From NCBI GenBank assembly GCA_033439255.1, contig JAVRDV010000016.1, positions 434,001-498,000 of the forward strand: DNA of 64,000 nucleotides. Reading direction: 5' to 3'. The DNA comes from Hericium rajendrae (lineage: Eukaryota; Basidiomycota; Agaricomycetes; Russulales; Hericiaceae). Under the pieces are notes generated by a model. That model saw only the letters and a list, made by a program, of their open reading frames with translations. It searched no databases and was not told where the DNA came from. Position 1 is the first letter of the stretch, and each line of letters starts with the position of its first letter. The position numbers were made by a program, and so were the translations under genes. Of the stretch, positions 22,770 through 33,647 are shown one piece after another.

Positions 22770-25700
22770 ATGGCCACTGACACAGATTTTCCTCCTCCGC
22801 TTTTACACAGTGCTCCTCTAAATGCCTCTGGGACAGGAATCGACTCTGGTCTCATCTCTTCAACTGCTCCTCATGGATCGAATGACAAGAAAGACAGTGC
22901 TGACATAGAGATCTCCACTCAGCCCGTCGAAAAATCCACGTCTGAGGAGCTGAGTCTCGCTGCGGAAGTTGATGAGGATCACGCTCTCCTCGGAACGGAC
23001 GATCCCTTCGTGAGTGTCTAGCCACTTCAGTTCTCTTTTTCTTTTTCATCCGTGACTCTCTAGCCCGAAGATCCACATGCCCTCCCCGAACCCCACCAAC
23101 TAACCGTGCGCGCCATTGTCATCGGCTGTATCCTTGGTGGCGTCATCGCCGCCTCCAACGTCTACTTAGGCCTCAAAACAGGCTGGACGTTCGGCTCAAG
23201 CCTTTTCGGCTCCATCTTCGGTTTCGCCATTATCAAGCCTCTCTCGCGCATCCTGCCTCCTTATCTCGGAGGGGGTTACTTCGGACCCAAGGAGAACGTG
23301 TGTGTTATGAGCGCCGCGACAGCGGCGGGATCGTTGGGCCTGCTGTTTGCGAGCGGGTTTCCGGCCATGTATCAGTTGGGCATCATGGGCGCCAGTCCGA
23401 AGGATGACATCGGGAGGCTGTTCACATTCACGATCTGCTGTGCTTATTTTGGGATCTTCTTCACGATCCCGTTGCGTAAGTTTTATATCCTCAAGCTGAA
23501 GCTCGTGTTTCCGAACTCGGTGGCGACGGTGAGTTGGTCTGTATCTCTATATGCACGGCAAATCTGACGTTATCATTCTAAGGCCTATACCATTCGCTCG
23601 CTTCACGTCGGGAAGAATGCGGCAGCGAACGCGAGGAAGAAAACCTATGGTTTGCTCATATCGTTCGTTTGTGCTATAAGTTGGAGAGTGGTTTCGGAAT
23701 ACGCCGTCAGTAGTTTTCTTCATCTATCTGGCCCATTACCTGACGTCTCCAATGTAGCCAGGCATCATGTAGGACTGGCATTGGGTAAGTGCCAAGGCTG
23801 CTCTTTTTTGCTTCTTCTGAGACATTTTTCTAGTCTTGGTGGCTATACAGGGCCGGATGGACGTGGATTATCCGTGCGGAGAACTTCGCCTGGGTCATCG
23901 AGTACGTCTTCTCAAAAGTTTCCCTCTCTGCCCAGTACGCCGACAGATGTCTTCTTAGATGGACTCCAGCTTTCCTCGGCGTCGGCTTTCTCGTGGGAGT
24001 CAGCAATTCTGCGTCGTTCCTTGGAGGAAGTATCCTCGCGTGGATGATCATCGGACCTGCATTGATTGCCACCGGTAAAGCATTTGGAGAGACCTATAAT
24101 CCTCAATATCCAGGTTATATCAACGTAGGTCGCAGAATCTTACAGTGGCGGAAACTTTTATGTCTCACACAGGCGATGCGTTGATTCAGATGATGGGAAT
24201 GGTGCTCACAGACCCCGTCAATGAGCCGTCGCCGCGGTATTGGCTGATATGGCCGGGAACATTCATTCGTTCGTCCTCTCGTATGCATATCATGATTTCA
24301 TTTCTGATTAGTAGCGTCTATAAGTTATCTGCGCCTCCTTCGCCGAAGTCTTCTGCAACTTCTCCGGCGTCTTCCAAGCTATTCGTCAAGCCTGCCAGCC
24401 CTTCATCGCCCGTCTACGCAAGTCTCCTGCTTCCACCTCCAATGACATTAAACCCTCTTCCGATGAGCAGATCTATGACCCCGTCCCGCCTCATGAACAA
24501 GTCCCAACCTGGATGTGGGTCGGCGGCATGCTCGCCGCGACTGTAATGACTATGATCGTTATGTCCACGCAGTTCTCCCAAAACGCCGGCGTGACCCTCC
24601 TTGCTATTATCATTGCCTTTTTCTTCTCCCTTATCGGCGCCGAATGTTCCGGGAGAATTTCGGTGACACCTGTGACGAGCATAGGGAACGCAAGTCAATT
24701 GATATTTGGGGGCGTTTCGAAGGGAAGGCATCTGGGTGTCGCCGACAACCAGAGGTTGAATTTGCTGACCGGCATGATCACTCTGGGGGCTGCGGAACAG
24801 TGCGCGGATATGCTGGGTACGTCGACGACCGTATTATTTTGCGCTGGTCCTCGTCAGTCTCATTATATTATTCACTAGGTGACTTGAAAACCACACATCT
24901 CCTTGGAGCGTCACCCCGCATCCAGCTCTACGCACAATGTTTCGGAGCTCTCGTCTCCATCTTCATGAGCGCTGGCGTGTATGTTCTCTTTTCGACCGGT
25001 AAGTCGACCCATCTTGTCAGAACCACCCGAGTATATCATTGACGAGTGCATGACTCAAGCGTACCCATGCATCAACAACCTCGAGCAATCGGTCACCTGC
25101 TCCTTCCCCGCTCCCGACGTAGCCTCCTGGCGCGCAGTCGCAGTCGCCGTATCCTCGCCCGCGCTCCCCATCCCTCCCTCCAGCGGCTACACGGCCATCG
25201 TAAGCTGCCTCCTACCTCTTCCTCATCCGCCTCGGAGCCAAGGCAGTAATGACTATTTGTCTACGTTTTAGGGCCTCGGCGTCCTCGCCATTCTGACCAC
25301 AATCGCCAAATATCGCTTTGTCGCGCCGCATAAGCGCTATCTCGTCCCGAATTGGAACGCGATCGGCATCGCATTCATACTCAATACTTGCACGTATCCT
25401 ATCGCCATGTTCATAGGCTCAGTGGCAGGAGTGGTGTGGAAGAAGTACGGAAATGCGAGCTACGCGATGGTAGGTCCCTCCACTTTTGCTCTCGTCCATC
25501 CCGGTAATGGCCCTGGAGATATCGAGAGCTGATTTGGACGTGGCACGATCCGGTTTGTTTGTAGTATCTGTTCCCCGTTGCGGCGGGCATGATTGCAGGC
25601 GAAGGCATGCCGCGTGCGATTGCCTGTCAGTCCGGACCTTGCCTTGCTTACTCGGAATCGGACAGGTCTTGGTGGGATCGTCAATGCGGTGCTGCAGATC

Positions 25701-25823
25701 GCCGGCGTGTCGGGTAGTGTTCACGGCACTGCAGTCGGGTGTCCTAGTACGCTCATCTCCTCCTTGTGTACTGTTCATAGCGCTCATTAAATAATTTGTG
25801 CAGTGAACGTGTATTGCGGGTGA
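22770..25823 (+). CDS. Oligopeptide transporter (OPT superfamily, yellow-stripe-like branch)
   Basis: Proton-coupled plasma- or internal-membrane transporter for small peptides or metal chelates. A hydrophilic acidic N-tail of about 90 residues (MATDTDFPPPLLHS...) precedes the first membrane block RAIVIGCILGG-VIAASNVYLGLKTGW, the hallmark of this branch. Then come GGGYFGPKENV, the NSVATAYTIRSLH block, VGVSNSASFLGGSILAW, PSPRYWLIWPG, a long cytoplasmic loop rich in Ser/Pro, WMWVGGMLAATVMTMIV, AECSGRISVTPVTSIGNASQL and ADMLGDLKT-HLLGASPR. The gene has many short introns. The last one gives the end AVGCP-MNVYCG, stop 25821-25823. Near 25605 the site is ambiguous: a GC donor (AG|GCATGC) gives AGEG-LGG, while a GT donor nine bases on gives AGEGMPR-LGG; both are in frame. 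The start ATG 22770 opens an uninterrupted first exon. Substrate not predictable. Confidence 0.88.
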
Positions 25824-26451
25824 ATAGACGATGCTCAGTTTGCGATGTCGGCCGGGTGTAGCCGTTGTGCGTTCATGGCGAGAGCGAAATCTCGCTGTAC
25901 TAGTATGTCAGTTCAAGTCGAAATGAATAGATACGAGACAGGGCCATCCAAGATCTGTACCCTACAACGCTGTCCTCGTGGCTGCAACACAGTGGACCCA
26001 TTGCCGCCCGCAGTAACAACTTGATCTACTGGCTCATCGACGTCATCCAGATACAAGCCCCGAGCTTTGCAAGTCGCACATGCCTTATTATAAATGCAAT
26101 GCACAAAATTATATATAAGCATCCTAACAGTACATACATTACGACTACAGCACGAGAGACCCAGGAGACGTGACAATGACGAGAATGGATGCAACGAACA
26201 CTTGCGAGTAAGGATGAGAGATCCGCAGAGCAACAGGCCAAAGCGGATAACTCTGCCACAGCAGATACGGTCACAATGATGATATGCAAGATACGAGGAT
26301 GAAGTGTGAAACCAAAATAAAGCAAAATGTCACCACGGACAGCAGTAGAGTAGTGCCGTAATAGAACGATGCATGCGATGGACATGAAACCCAGTGTGAT
26401 GATGAAATGCAGCGACGACAGATAACCTCAGACCCTTGCAGCGAACGGGCC
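25824..26451. other. Convergent 3' region, OPT transporter / GATA-like protein
   Basis: About 630 bases between two convergent stops. No gene recognised. Short minus-strand open frames here are hydrophobic but lack family features. Confidence 0.45.
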
Positions 26452-28985
26452 TCACCACCCCGAATAGTGGTAGTCATCCGCCCAACTACGGTTCCGCGCC
26501 ATTGCCCTGCGCTTCCGGTCGCTTCGCTCGTCTCCCTCGTTGGCACTTGTGCTCGCTTCCGCTGCCTGCCTCCTCTCATTTTCCCTCTCGTTCTCTCTCT
26601 CCTTTTCTCTTTCCCTCTCCCTCTCCCTGTCCCTCTCGCTGGGCCGCCTAGAGCTGCTGGCGCCTTCGGCTGTCGCCGCTGATGTCGACGTAGTGGACGT
26701 CAAGGGCCGCAGCGTATTGCCCAAAAGACCGCCGGTGCGTCGAGGGTTCCCAACGAGATTTGTCTTGCTCACCTGGCGCTCCCACAACAGATTGCGCCGC
26801 AGGCTCTCGCTGAGCTCCGTCGCGAGCATCTGGCGGCGCGTGGTGCGCGGAGTCATCGGCGGTGCAGGCGGCGGCAGGTTCCACGGGTGGTTGAGCGGGA
26901 TCGGCGCGGTCGCCACCGTCGGCAGCATAGGGCGCACCTGCGGTTGCGAGGGCTCCGCGTGTTCGGAGCGGCGGCGGCGGCTGGGGTCCGCAAGAGCGGC
27001 CAGCCGCTGGTGTGCGAGGCTGCGCGGGACTTGGATCGTGTCGTCGGGATTTTCTTCCTCACTATCGCTTTCATCCTCCAGTTCCTGCTCCTGCGGCCGA
27101 CCCTTCGGGCGATAGCCTTGCGGGCTCGGCCTCTGCTTCGCTGCGCCATTGGTTGAAGGTACCTCCGCAGTGATCTGTGCCATCGACGGCAATGCGGCGC
27201 TGGACTTGCTCGTTGGTAGACGCACAGGTCCTGCGCTGGTCCGTCGCTGGTGGACGATATCGATTGAGGAGCTGCTGCGAAGAATGGCGCCATCGGGATT
27301 GAGGAGCTGCGAGAGCAGGCCCGACTGCGTGCGGTTGAGGTTAGAATAAGAACGTTTGGGCACCTTCGCGAACATATCCCTCTGTCGCTGTGCCTCCAAC
27401 GCCGCCTCCCGTATCCGAATCTCCTCTTTCTTCTTCTTCGCTTGCTCTTCATCCTGCTCGCTGCCCTCTTCCGACATCCATGAGTCATCTTCCGTGTCTG
27501 TGGTCTCGTACTCCGATGAGCTATGTGACACGATGATGCCGCGGCGCTGCTGCTGAGACGGCGCTGGTGGGTCTTTTTTGGAGGGCGCTACACAGGGATG
27601 ACTACTCCCTGCATCATGCACGGAGTTGGTGCTCTTCGAAGCCCCAGCCGACGTCGCCTTGGATCCAGTGGAGGACGCCGAACCGACATTGAAGGAGGCA
27701 CGTTTCGCCTCAGTGCCGGCAGCTTTCCGTTGCGGAAGCGAATTCTGTCGCTGGGTTTGGTGTCGCTGCATTGAAGGGCGTGCCGGCGCGTGTCGCGCGG
27801 CCTCCTTGGCCTTACGGCCCCTAGTCGAACGCTTCGAGACGGTGCTGTCCTTCGTCTGATTCGACGTTGCGCTGCTGGGCTCAAAATCGCCTGCGTCCGA
27901 GGGAGTATGGCCAGTTCCAGTCGACTTTTGACTGTGAGAGCCGCGTTCGGGAGAGGGAGATTCTTCCTGCTGGAGGAAGAACCTGCGGTCGGACGGTTTC
28001 AGAGTTTCGTCCAGATTGCCATTCTCGGACGGCGTCATTGACGCGCCACGTGACGCCGGAACCGCAATCGCGGGCCTTCCCGCCGGGCTGTTAGTGTCGT
28101 CCGACCGGCCGGACGCCGGACAACGGGGAGGCGGGACGAGATGAGTCTGGGAGTTCGAAAAGGTAGGGTACTGTGCTACAGCAGGTACGGGCGTCGCGGG
28201 TGGAGTAGGATGAGGTGTTGGATTGACGACGACTACGCGAGGGAAGAGAGCTGAGGCGTCCGGAGGCGTGGACGGCAACCGCATCGCTGGTAGTGTAGAT
28301 GAAGGCACTGGCGCGACGATGATGCATGGTTCAACCGGATGTGCTGTGCGAGACGCGTCGTTGACGTCCAACTTGGAGATGGACGGTCGCTTGGCTTTCA
28401 CAACGACGAGCTTATCCGGGATCATATCGCAGATAATCTTGCCAACGGAGGCACTGGATTTGAGATGCGAAAGATGCACGCTGGATGCCGGGGATGCGGG
28501 TAGTTGATCGTTATCTGAAGGATATGCATCGGGACGGCCATTCAGGTATGGTACAGATTGAGGTGGTATATGGGTGGCGGGAAGATGGTCGGGCATGAGA
28601 GCTGCGGAAAAGTAAATGAGGACTGGGTATTTCTTGTATGGGCCAAATGAACTTACCGCTCGCGCAAGTTCCGTCCTCGGACATCGGCGAGAGAGGTACG
28701 GGAGGTGCGAACTTGGTGCTGGCATCCGCGACAGGCGGTTTAGCTGTTCGAATCTGAGCCACTTCGCGATACCACAGTCTCCAGCTAATGTTTTCCAGGC
28801 GCTGGCCGTCCTGGAGAGACTCTTTACACCGCGTAAATACTAGAAAGAGCAGACGCGTCAAAGGACATTGTGGACACGATAGGACGCGACTTACATTGCC
28901 AGAGACCGCTGAGAGCCTCTCTCCCATCGAGATCCCTCACCACGTCTGCTGCCACGGAGAGTACGGGTGATGGAAAAGGCGCCAT
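26452..28985 (-). CDS. areA GATA-like (DUF1752) and DUF3295-like domain protein
   Basis: Three exons. Exon 1 reads MAPFPSPVLSVAADVV...LSGLWQ. Across a GTAAGT intron comes LFTRCKESLQDGQRLENISWRLW, the conserved core of the areA N-terminal GATA-like domain (PF08550). After a short exon, a very long exon of about 740 residues is mostly disordered and rich in Ser, Pro, Arg and Gln. It contains an acidic patch (SEYETTDTEDDSW), the DUF3295-like pieces DMFAKVPKRSYSNLNRTQSGLLSQLLNP and SLRRNLLWERQ, and an Arg/Glu dipeptide run near the end. It stops after the conserved tail RSWADDYHYSGW. Related proteins act as regulators in nutrient signalling; yeast Mks1 carries the same N-terminal domain (from memory). 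ATG 29012 upstream is an alternative start, adding nine residues. No DNA-binding zinc finger is seen, so direct DNA binding is not supported. Confidence 0.83.
26569..26640. repeat. CT-rich simple sequence encoding an Arg/Glu run
   Basis: A pyrimidine-rich tract (repeated CTCTCCCTCTC-type units) on the plus strand. On the minus strand it encodes alternating Arg/Glu with Lys/Asn near the C-terminus of the GATA-like protein, probably a charged helix. Length is likely to vary between strains. Confidence 0.6.
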
Positions 28986-31202
28986 CCGGAGAAAAGAGAT
29001 ATAATTGTACACGGTAATGAGCGATGACGATGATCCGGGAAAAGATGCTTATAGACGAGAAATTAAGACAACGAAACGAGAATTGAAGCTGAAGATGCTG
29101 AGAAGTCAAAGGTCGTGGGCATGCATTGACCAGGTTTGTCGCTCAAGTCGCTTCAGTTCAGTGAGACGCGGTTACCTGGACGAAGAGTACATGATCAACC
29201 GGTGTTCGCCTGACAAAGTTGAAACATGACAGAGAAAGAGGAGAGGACATTGTAGGACGACTTACACGATAGCTGGTTGAGGAAAGGAGACGTCGACGAG
29301 GGCGGTTGTCGACGGTTGAATAGAGGATGGACGATGTCCTTGTGAGAGACGCAAGAGACCACCCCGTCCGACATAGGCGCCCATTCGGTCCGGCCATCCA
29401 GCCGGTCTATTGTCGGCCCATCAACCAGTCCGCCGGACCCGGTGGACACTTGTGGATCCCGCCGTCCCACGGGTTCCCTCCGGTCATATGCGCCGCCTTG
29501 AGCACCGTTACAGTACAACAAATCCACCTCGGATCTGTCCCACCCTGTCGACACCTTTGACCATCTGAAGCACGTAAAACCGCGCAAGTCCTGGCGAATG
29601 CTCATTACTTCCCCTCACAGGCGCATGACCGATGCTGAAACGCCTGCAGTCAATGCACGACATGATGATGCTATATTTTGAGCTTGCTGAAGCCGCCGTC
29701 CAGACACGCAGGTTTCATACTGGGGTATGCGATCCCATATCGGCCTGGCTTCGGTGTTCATCTCCAACACCCGCGCGGCCTTTCCCCGCATTCCCCACTT
29801 ACCCCACTTCATATAGCCCATGACCCTCCACGACCCCAGATGATGACCAACGCTCCGGGCGATAGCGAGGTCACCTGGGCGTCCGTTCCCTCTGCAGGCG
29901 CATGGCCATGGCCCGACATCGTCTCTGCCGATGGCCAGCACACTTGATCGTCGCATTGGTCGTATTCGTCGCAGGCTAGGATTTCAAATGCATCATCCAG
30001 GTAGGATCCGAGAGGATGCGTGTTTCTAAAACCCCATTGCGCACCCTGGTAGGTCAACACAAGGCGTCCTGGCGCCGCCACTAGCACTAGAACGCTCCCA
30101 AAACCGCAGCCTATATTTAGGCTTCTCATACAATCAAGCCTGCGTCTCATAATGTCCAGCGGATTGGGTACATCACTTTGTCTCACTGACATGAAGGTCC
30201 GACAATTGAAGCTGAAACCAATAAGTATCCCATTGATCCCATCAGGTTGCAACGAATGGCATACGAGTCACGACGCGCATGTTTGCTCGCCCCATTCACG
30301 CTCGTCCGCACTTTATCAGTCCTTTCTCCGGAGCCATGCCTACCTCCTAGATATAACCAGTGCGGCAACAATCAATATGAATCCCCTCTTTACACTTGCT
30401 CATGATCGGCCTTCCTGCTGGCCGAACGCCATCGTCTCCAATGATGCCTGCAACGGCACGACTATGTTCTGGGCACGATCTGCTTGGAGATTATACAAGA
30501 TCCCCGTCAGCATGCCAAGTAGTTGGGCGACGCGGCGTGTTTCAGACGCGTCTCTAACGCATCAATAAGCTTGTTTCTAGCAAGAATCGTGTTCATACAA
30601 CATACACGCCCATATATCACCACGCAGAAACATGTGAACCATTGTCTAGGCGCGTGTTTCGTGATTAACCCTGCAGCACACAGCTCGAATGAAACATGAC
30701 GCTGTTACAGCCCGGGTCCTGCCCTGAGTCTACAGAAGCCTTCAACATCCGGCGTTCTGCAGGTTGCAGTCCAGCATCTCCGCGATCACCTGCGCAAATG
30801 CATATGCCATGAGGCCGCCGCCTCGTTTAACATGTTGTCTTGCACGGTCTCGCGTGCACCGCGGAGTTCGATGACCGACGAATCTTATAATACGCTCAAT
30901 CACGCGAAGAAATGAGTGCGACCAGCGGGAGCATAAGAGTGCCTAGAACGGAGCAACGAGTCTGGTATACATACAAATATAATAACATGAACGAGAACGT
31001 GACAACTCGTACACGTCGCGCAGCGATCGAATACGGTAAAGTCGACTCGTAACCTGTCGCAGCTGTCAGCTATGTCGTCCAATGCGTAAAGGCAAAGACT
31101 TACTATGGCAATGAGGCGGTAAACCACTATCCGCAATACACAGGGATATATACGGTACTTGGACAAGTTGGAGATATTCACAGATACTTTTATGGTGCGA
31201 TG
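28986..31202. other. Long intergenic region between the two regulator genes
   Basis: About 2.2 kb without a recognisable gene. It contains the promoter and leader of the GATA-like gene and the 3' flank of the zinc-finger gene. Open frames at 29195-29605, 29809-30252 and 30152-30568 show no conserved motif. Long regulatory leaders are common for fungal regulators. Confidence 0.4.
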
Positions 31203-32357
31203 TTACGCAGAACAGACGGGGTCGACCGTACACGTCCCTTTTTCGATATGGTATTTCAACCCATTCGGATTGAGATACGACTGCAAAGTCGCAGATAAGC
31301 ATCCGGCGCACGGAAGTCCGAGGAAATTTACCTTCGTACAGTGCGGCCGCTTGCGCAACGGATCAGCGGCTGCGGGACGAAGAAGCTCGCGCGACTTACG
31401 GGGCAGTGGTACATCTTCTCGCGTTTCCGCCCGGGACTGTGCTTCGGCCGTCGCGACGCGCTCACGAGCGAAGCCTCGCCATAAATAGGCTGGAAGCGCC
31501 CGCCGGCGCCGCGCTCGTGCAGTGTGCGGATGGGGCCGGAGGCTGGCGGAATCGAGAACGATGCGGGTGGCAGCGCGAGGACGTCCGCGGCTTGCGATTG
31601 CGAGGGTGTATCTGTGGGCCGGGGCTCTGCAGTCCGCGGTGAGCTGTGCGCGCTGAGAATGGCCGCCGGGCTCGTCGGTGCTGGAGAGCTCCGCAAGGAG
31701 TGCGGCGCTGCGAGTGGAGTCTGTGCGCGTGGAGGAAGCGGGCGTGACTGGGGATACCCGACGACGACACTCGCGCGTCCGTGGGAGGAGTGGGACGGGT
31801 CGGTGGCGAACGGGAATGATGCCGTGTCCGTCTGACCGCGGTTGTTCAGCATGAAGACGTGTGACTCCTCGAAATGGTCGAGGAGCTCGTGCAGGTCGGC
31901 CAGGGCGAGGCCGCAACAGGTAAAGTTGGAGCACTGGGCGCGATGAGGCGACGTGACAGCGTTTGACAGTGTGCACTTACGATTTCGCGCTCGAGGGACC
32001 GATCGGCATCTCGAAAGCCCGTAGGACTGGGAGACGGAGAGATGGACCAGGCGCTAAGAGGCGTGGACCAGGGCAGGGAAGTCAGGCAGGATGCGGGGAG
32101 GGCGGCTCTGTCATGAAAGGACGGCGTTCATCGTAGCAGGCGCCAGGACCAGGCAAGACTTACGTCTCGGATGCATCAAAGGCATCCATGATCGCGCCTG
32201 GATCCATGTCAAATGTATGATAGAAAGGCATCGGCGCCTGGAAGGCGGGGGAGAGCGCGCCTGGCGAGGAGGGAATCGGATGAGGGTGATGGTGTGAAGG
32301 AAGGCGGGGAAGGGGATGCATGGACAGAGTCGCCGAGTGATATAGCGAGCAAGCCAT
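31203..32357 (-). CDS. C2H2-type zinc-finger transcription factor, Sfp1-like
   Basis: About 320 residues. Exon 1 (MACSLYHSATLSMHPL, His/Pro-rich) ends at DAFDASET. Exon 2 gives SPSPSPTGFRDADRSLEREI. Exon 3 opens with the first finger, CSNFTCCGLALADLHELLDHFEESH, which is highly characteristic of this fungal family. It continues through a Ser/Pro/Ala linker to REKMYHCP. The second finger is split by two introns: an 18-base exon (31332-31349) gives RPHCTK, and the last exon gives SYLNPNGLKYHIEKGTC, stop at 31203. Together it reads C-x4-C-x12-H-x5-C. Sfp1-type proteins regulate ribosome biogenesis and growth in yeast; the role here is inferred. Start 32357 is the first ATG and the frame is open throughout. 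Confidence 0.8.
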
Positions 32358-33647
32358 GATTCACGCGACAGACAGCGAGGGAGAACGCGCCGGGTGCACA
32401 GCGAACAGAAGCAAGGCGATCTGCAGCGGGTTCGATGCAACTTGGAAGAATGCTTGTGGTGACAGCTCCGGACGTTCTTAATCCGTGCGCGTCCGCCCTC
32501 TTTCAGGCTCCATCTTATATTGTCATACCACTTCGTCAAAAGCAGAGCGGAGATATCTTGCCTTTAGAGAGTAGGAAAGTGTGGTGAAGGGTGGAGTAGA
32601 ACCTCAAGCCTCTTGGTGAACAGCGTCCCGCTCACTAGAACTGCTGACTCGCCGGTTGCATCAGCTATTAGTAGCATCGGAGCCACTGTCAAGCAAATGG
32701 TTAACCGAGCTCAAGTGGAGAAATGAAATCATCATGGCTTCAGCCAAGCTCGAGTCGCTGTCGAACGGATGCTTGGAAGTTGCTGAGCGTGTTGTTCGGT
32801 TTGTTTTCGGAGGTCGGAAAGAGGAATTGATCCCGCCAATCGTTCAAGATAAGATAAGATCTGGTTGCCGAACATTGTTCGACGAGCGCCAGTCTTCCTC
32901 TGGCATGCGATGACGGGGATCCGCAACTGCTACAGTTCCTGCATCAGCAGTCAAATTGCAGGGACATCAGACCCAGAAGCTGGTGAAAGGAAGTAGGTCA
33001 GTCATCGTACTCAATCTTTGACAGTGCGGCACTCAGCACCCTATGCAGTCGCCGCGGGTTTTTGACAGAATCATTACAGTAGTGACATCCCTGACATCTC
33101 AAAGATGTCCTTGCTGTGTGTGGCGATTGAAGATCGCTGATAACCTGGTCCGGCGCGTTGGTGATTCAGCACAGTAGTTGTAGACAAAGTAGGAGGGCAA
33201 CATGCACGAGTTCCTTACTAGTCGCTCTCGGAGCTGCAAGTGCGATATGGCCGAGGTAACTCGTTATCCAGTCATTCCCCCAGAAAGCCAGGGACAGGTA
33301 CTCTCGACCTCCTTCGTCCCATGTAGTGTCTTTTCGCATTGGTTGACTATCAGACACGAGGGTCCATTGTTCAATCCTGGAAGCTATGACGCGATCTTCG
33401 ACCGCGTGGACAGCGCATCAGAGGCCGCCTCTTCAGAACTCATTTTCTGTTTCTTTGCAGGTGATCTTTTTATCCAGCTATCCGGTGTCCGCGCTTTCTA
33501 TAGCGAACCCAATGGCGTGCTCTTGCTCGAGCATCATATGTCCGAGCCCCTACGGCAATAATGCGATGTGGCCAAATTTACAGTGGTATAAATACACCAC
33601 TAGTGCTCTCATTCGAGACAGGATCTCTGCATCTCCTGTGCTGACTT
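32358..33647. other. Divergent promoter region, zinc-finger factor / rhamnogalacturonan lyase
   Basis: About 1.3 kb. No coding region with family features. The open frames 32656-32913 and 33202-33799 look random; the latter runs into the lyase start in another frame. Confidence 0.45.

Noticed and set aside
26540-27115. A 191-codon plus-strand frame rich in Leu/Ser repeats, resembling a signal or membrane segment
   Set aside because: It is the reverse of the Arg/Glu-coding CT-rich tract of the GATA-like protein, so the hydrophobic run is an artefact.
31203-31976. A 257-codon continuous minus-strand frame ending in the zinc-finger tail
   Set aside because: Only its last piece and the 18-base exon are in the true frame; finger 1 and the linker read in another frame joined by introns.
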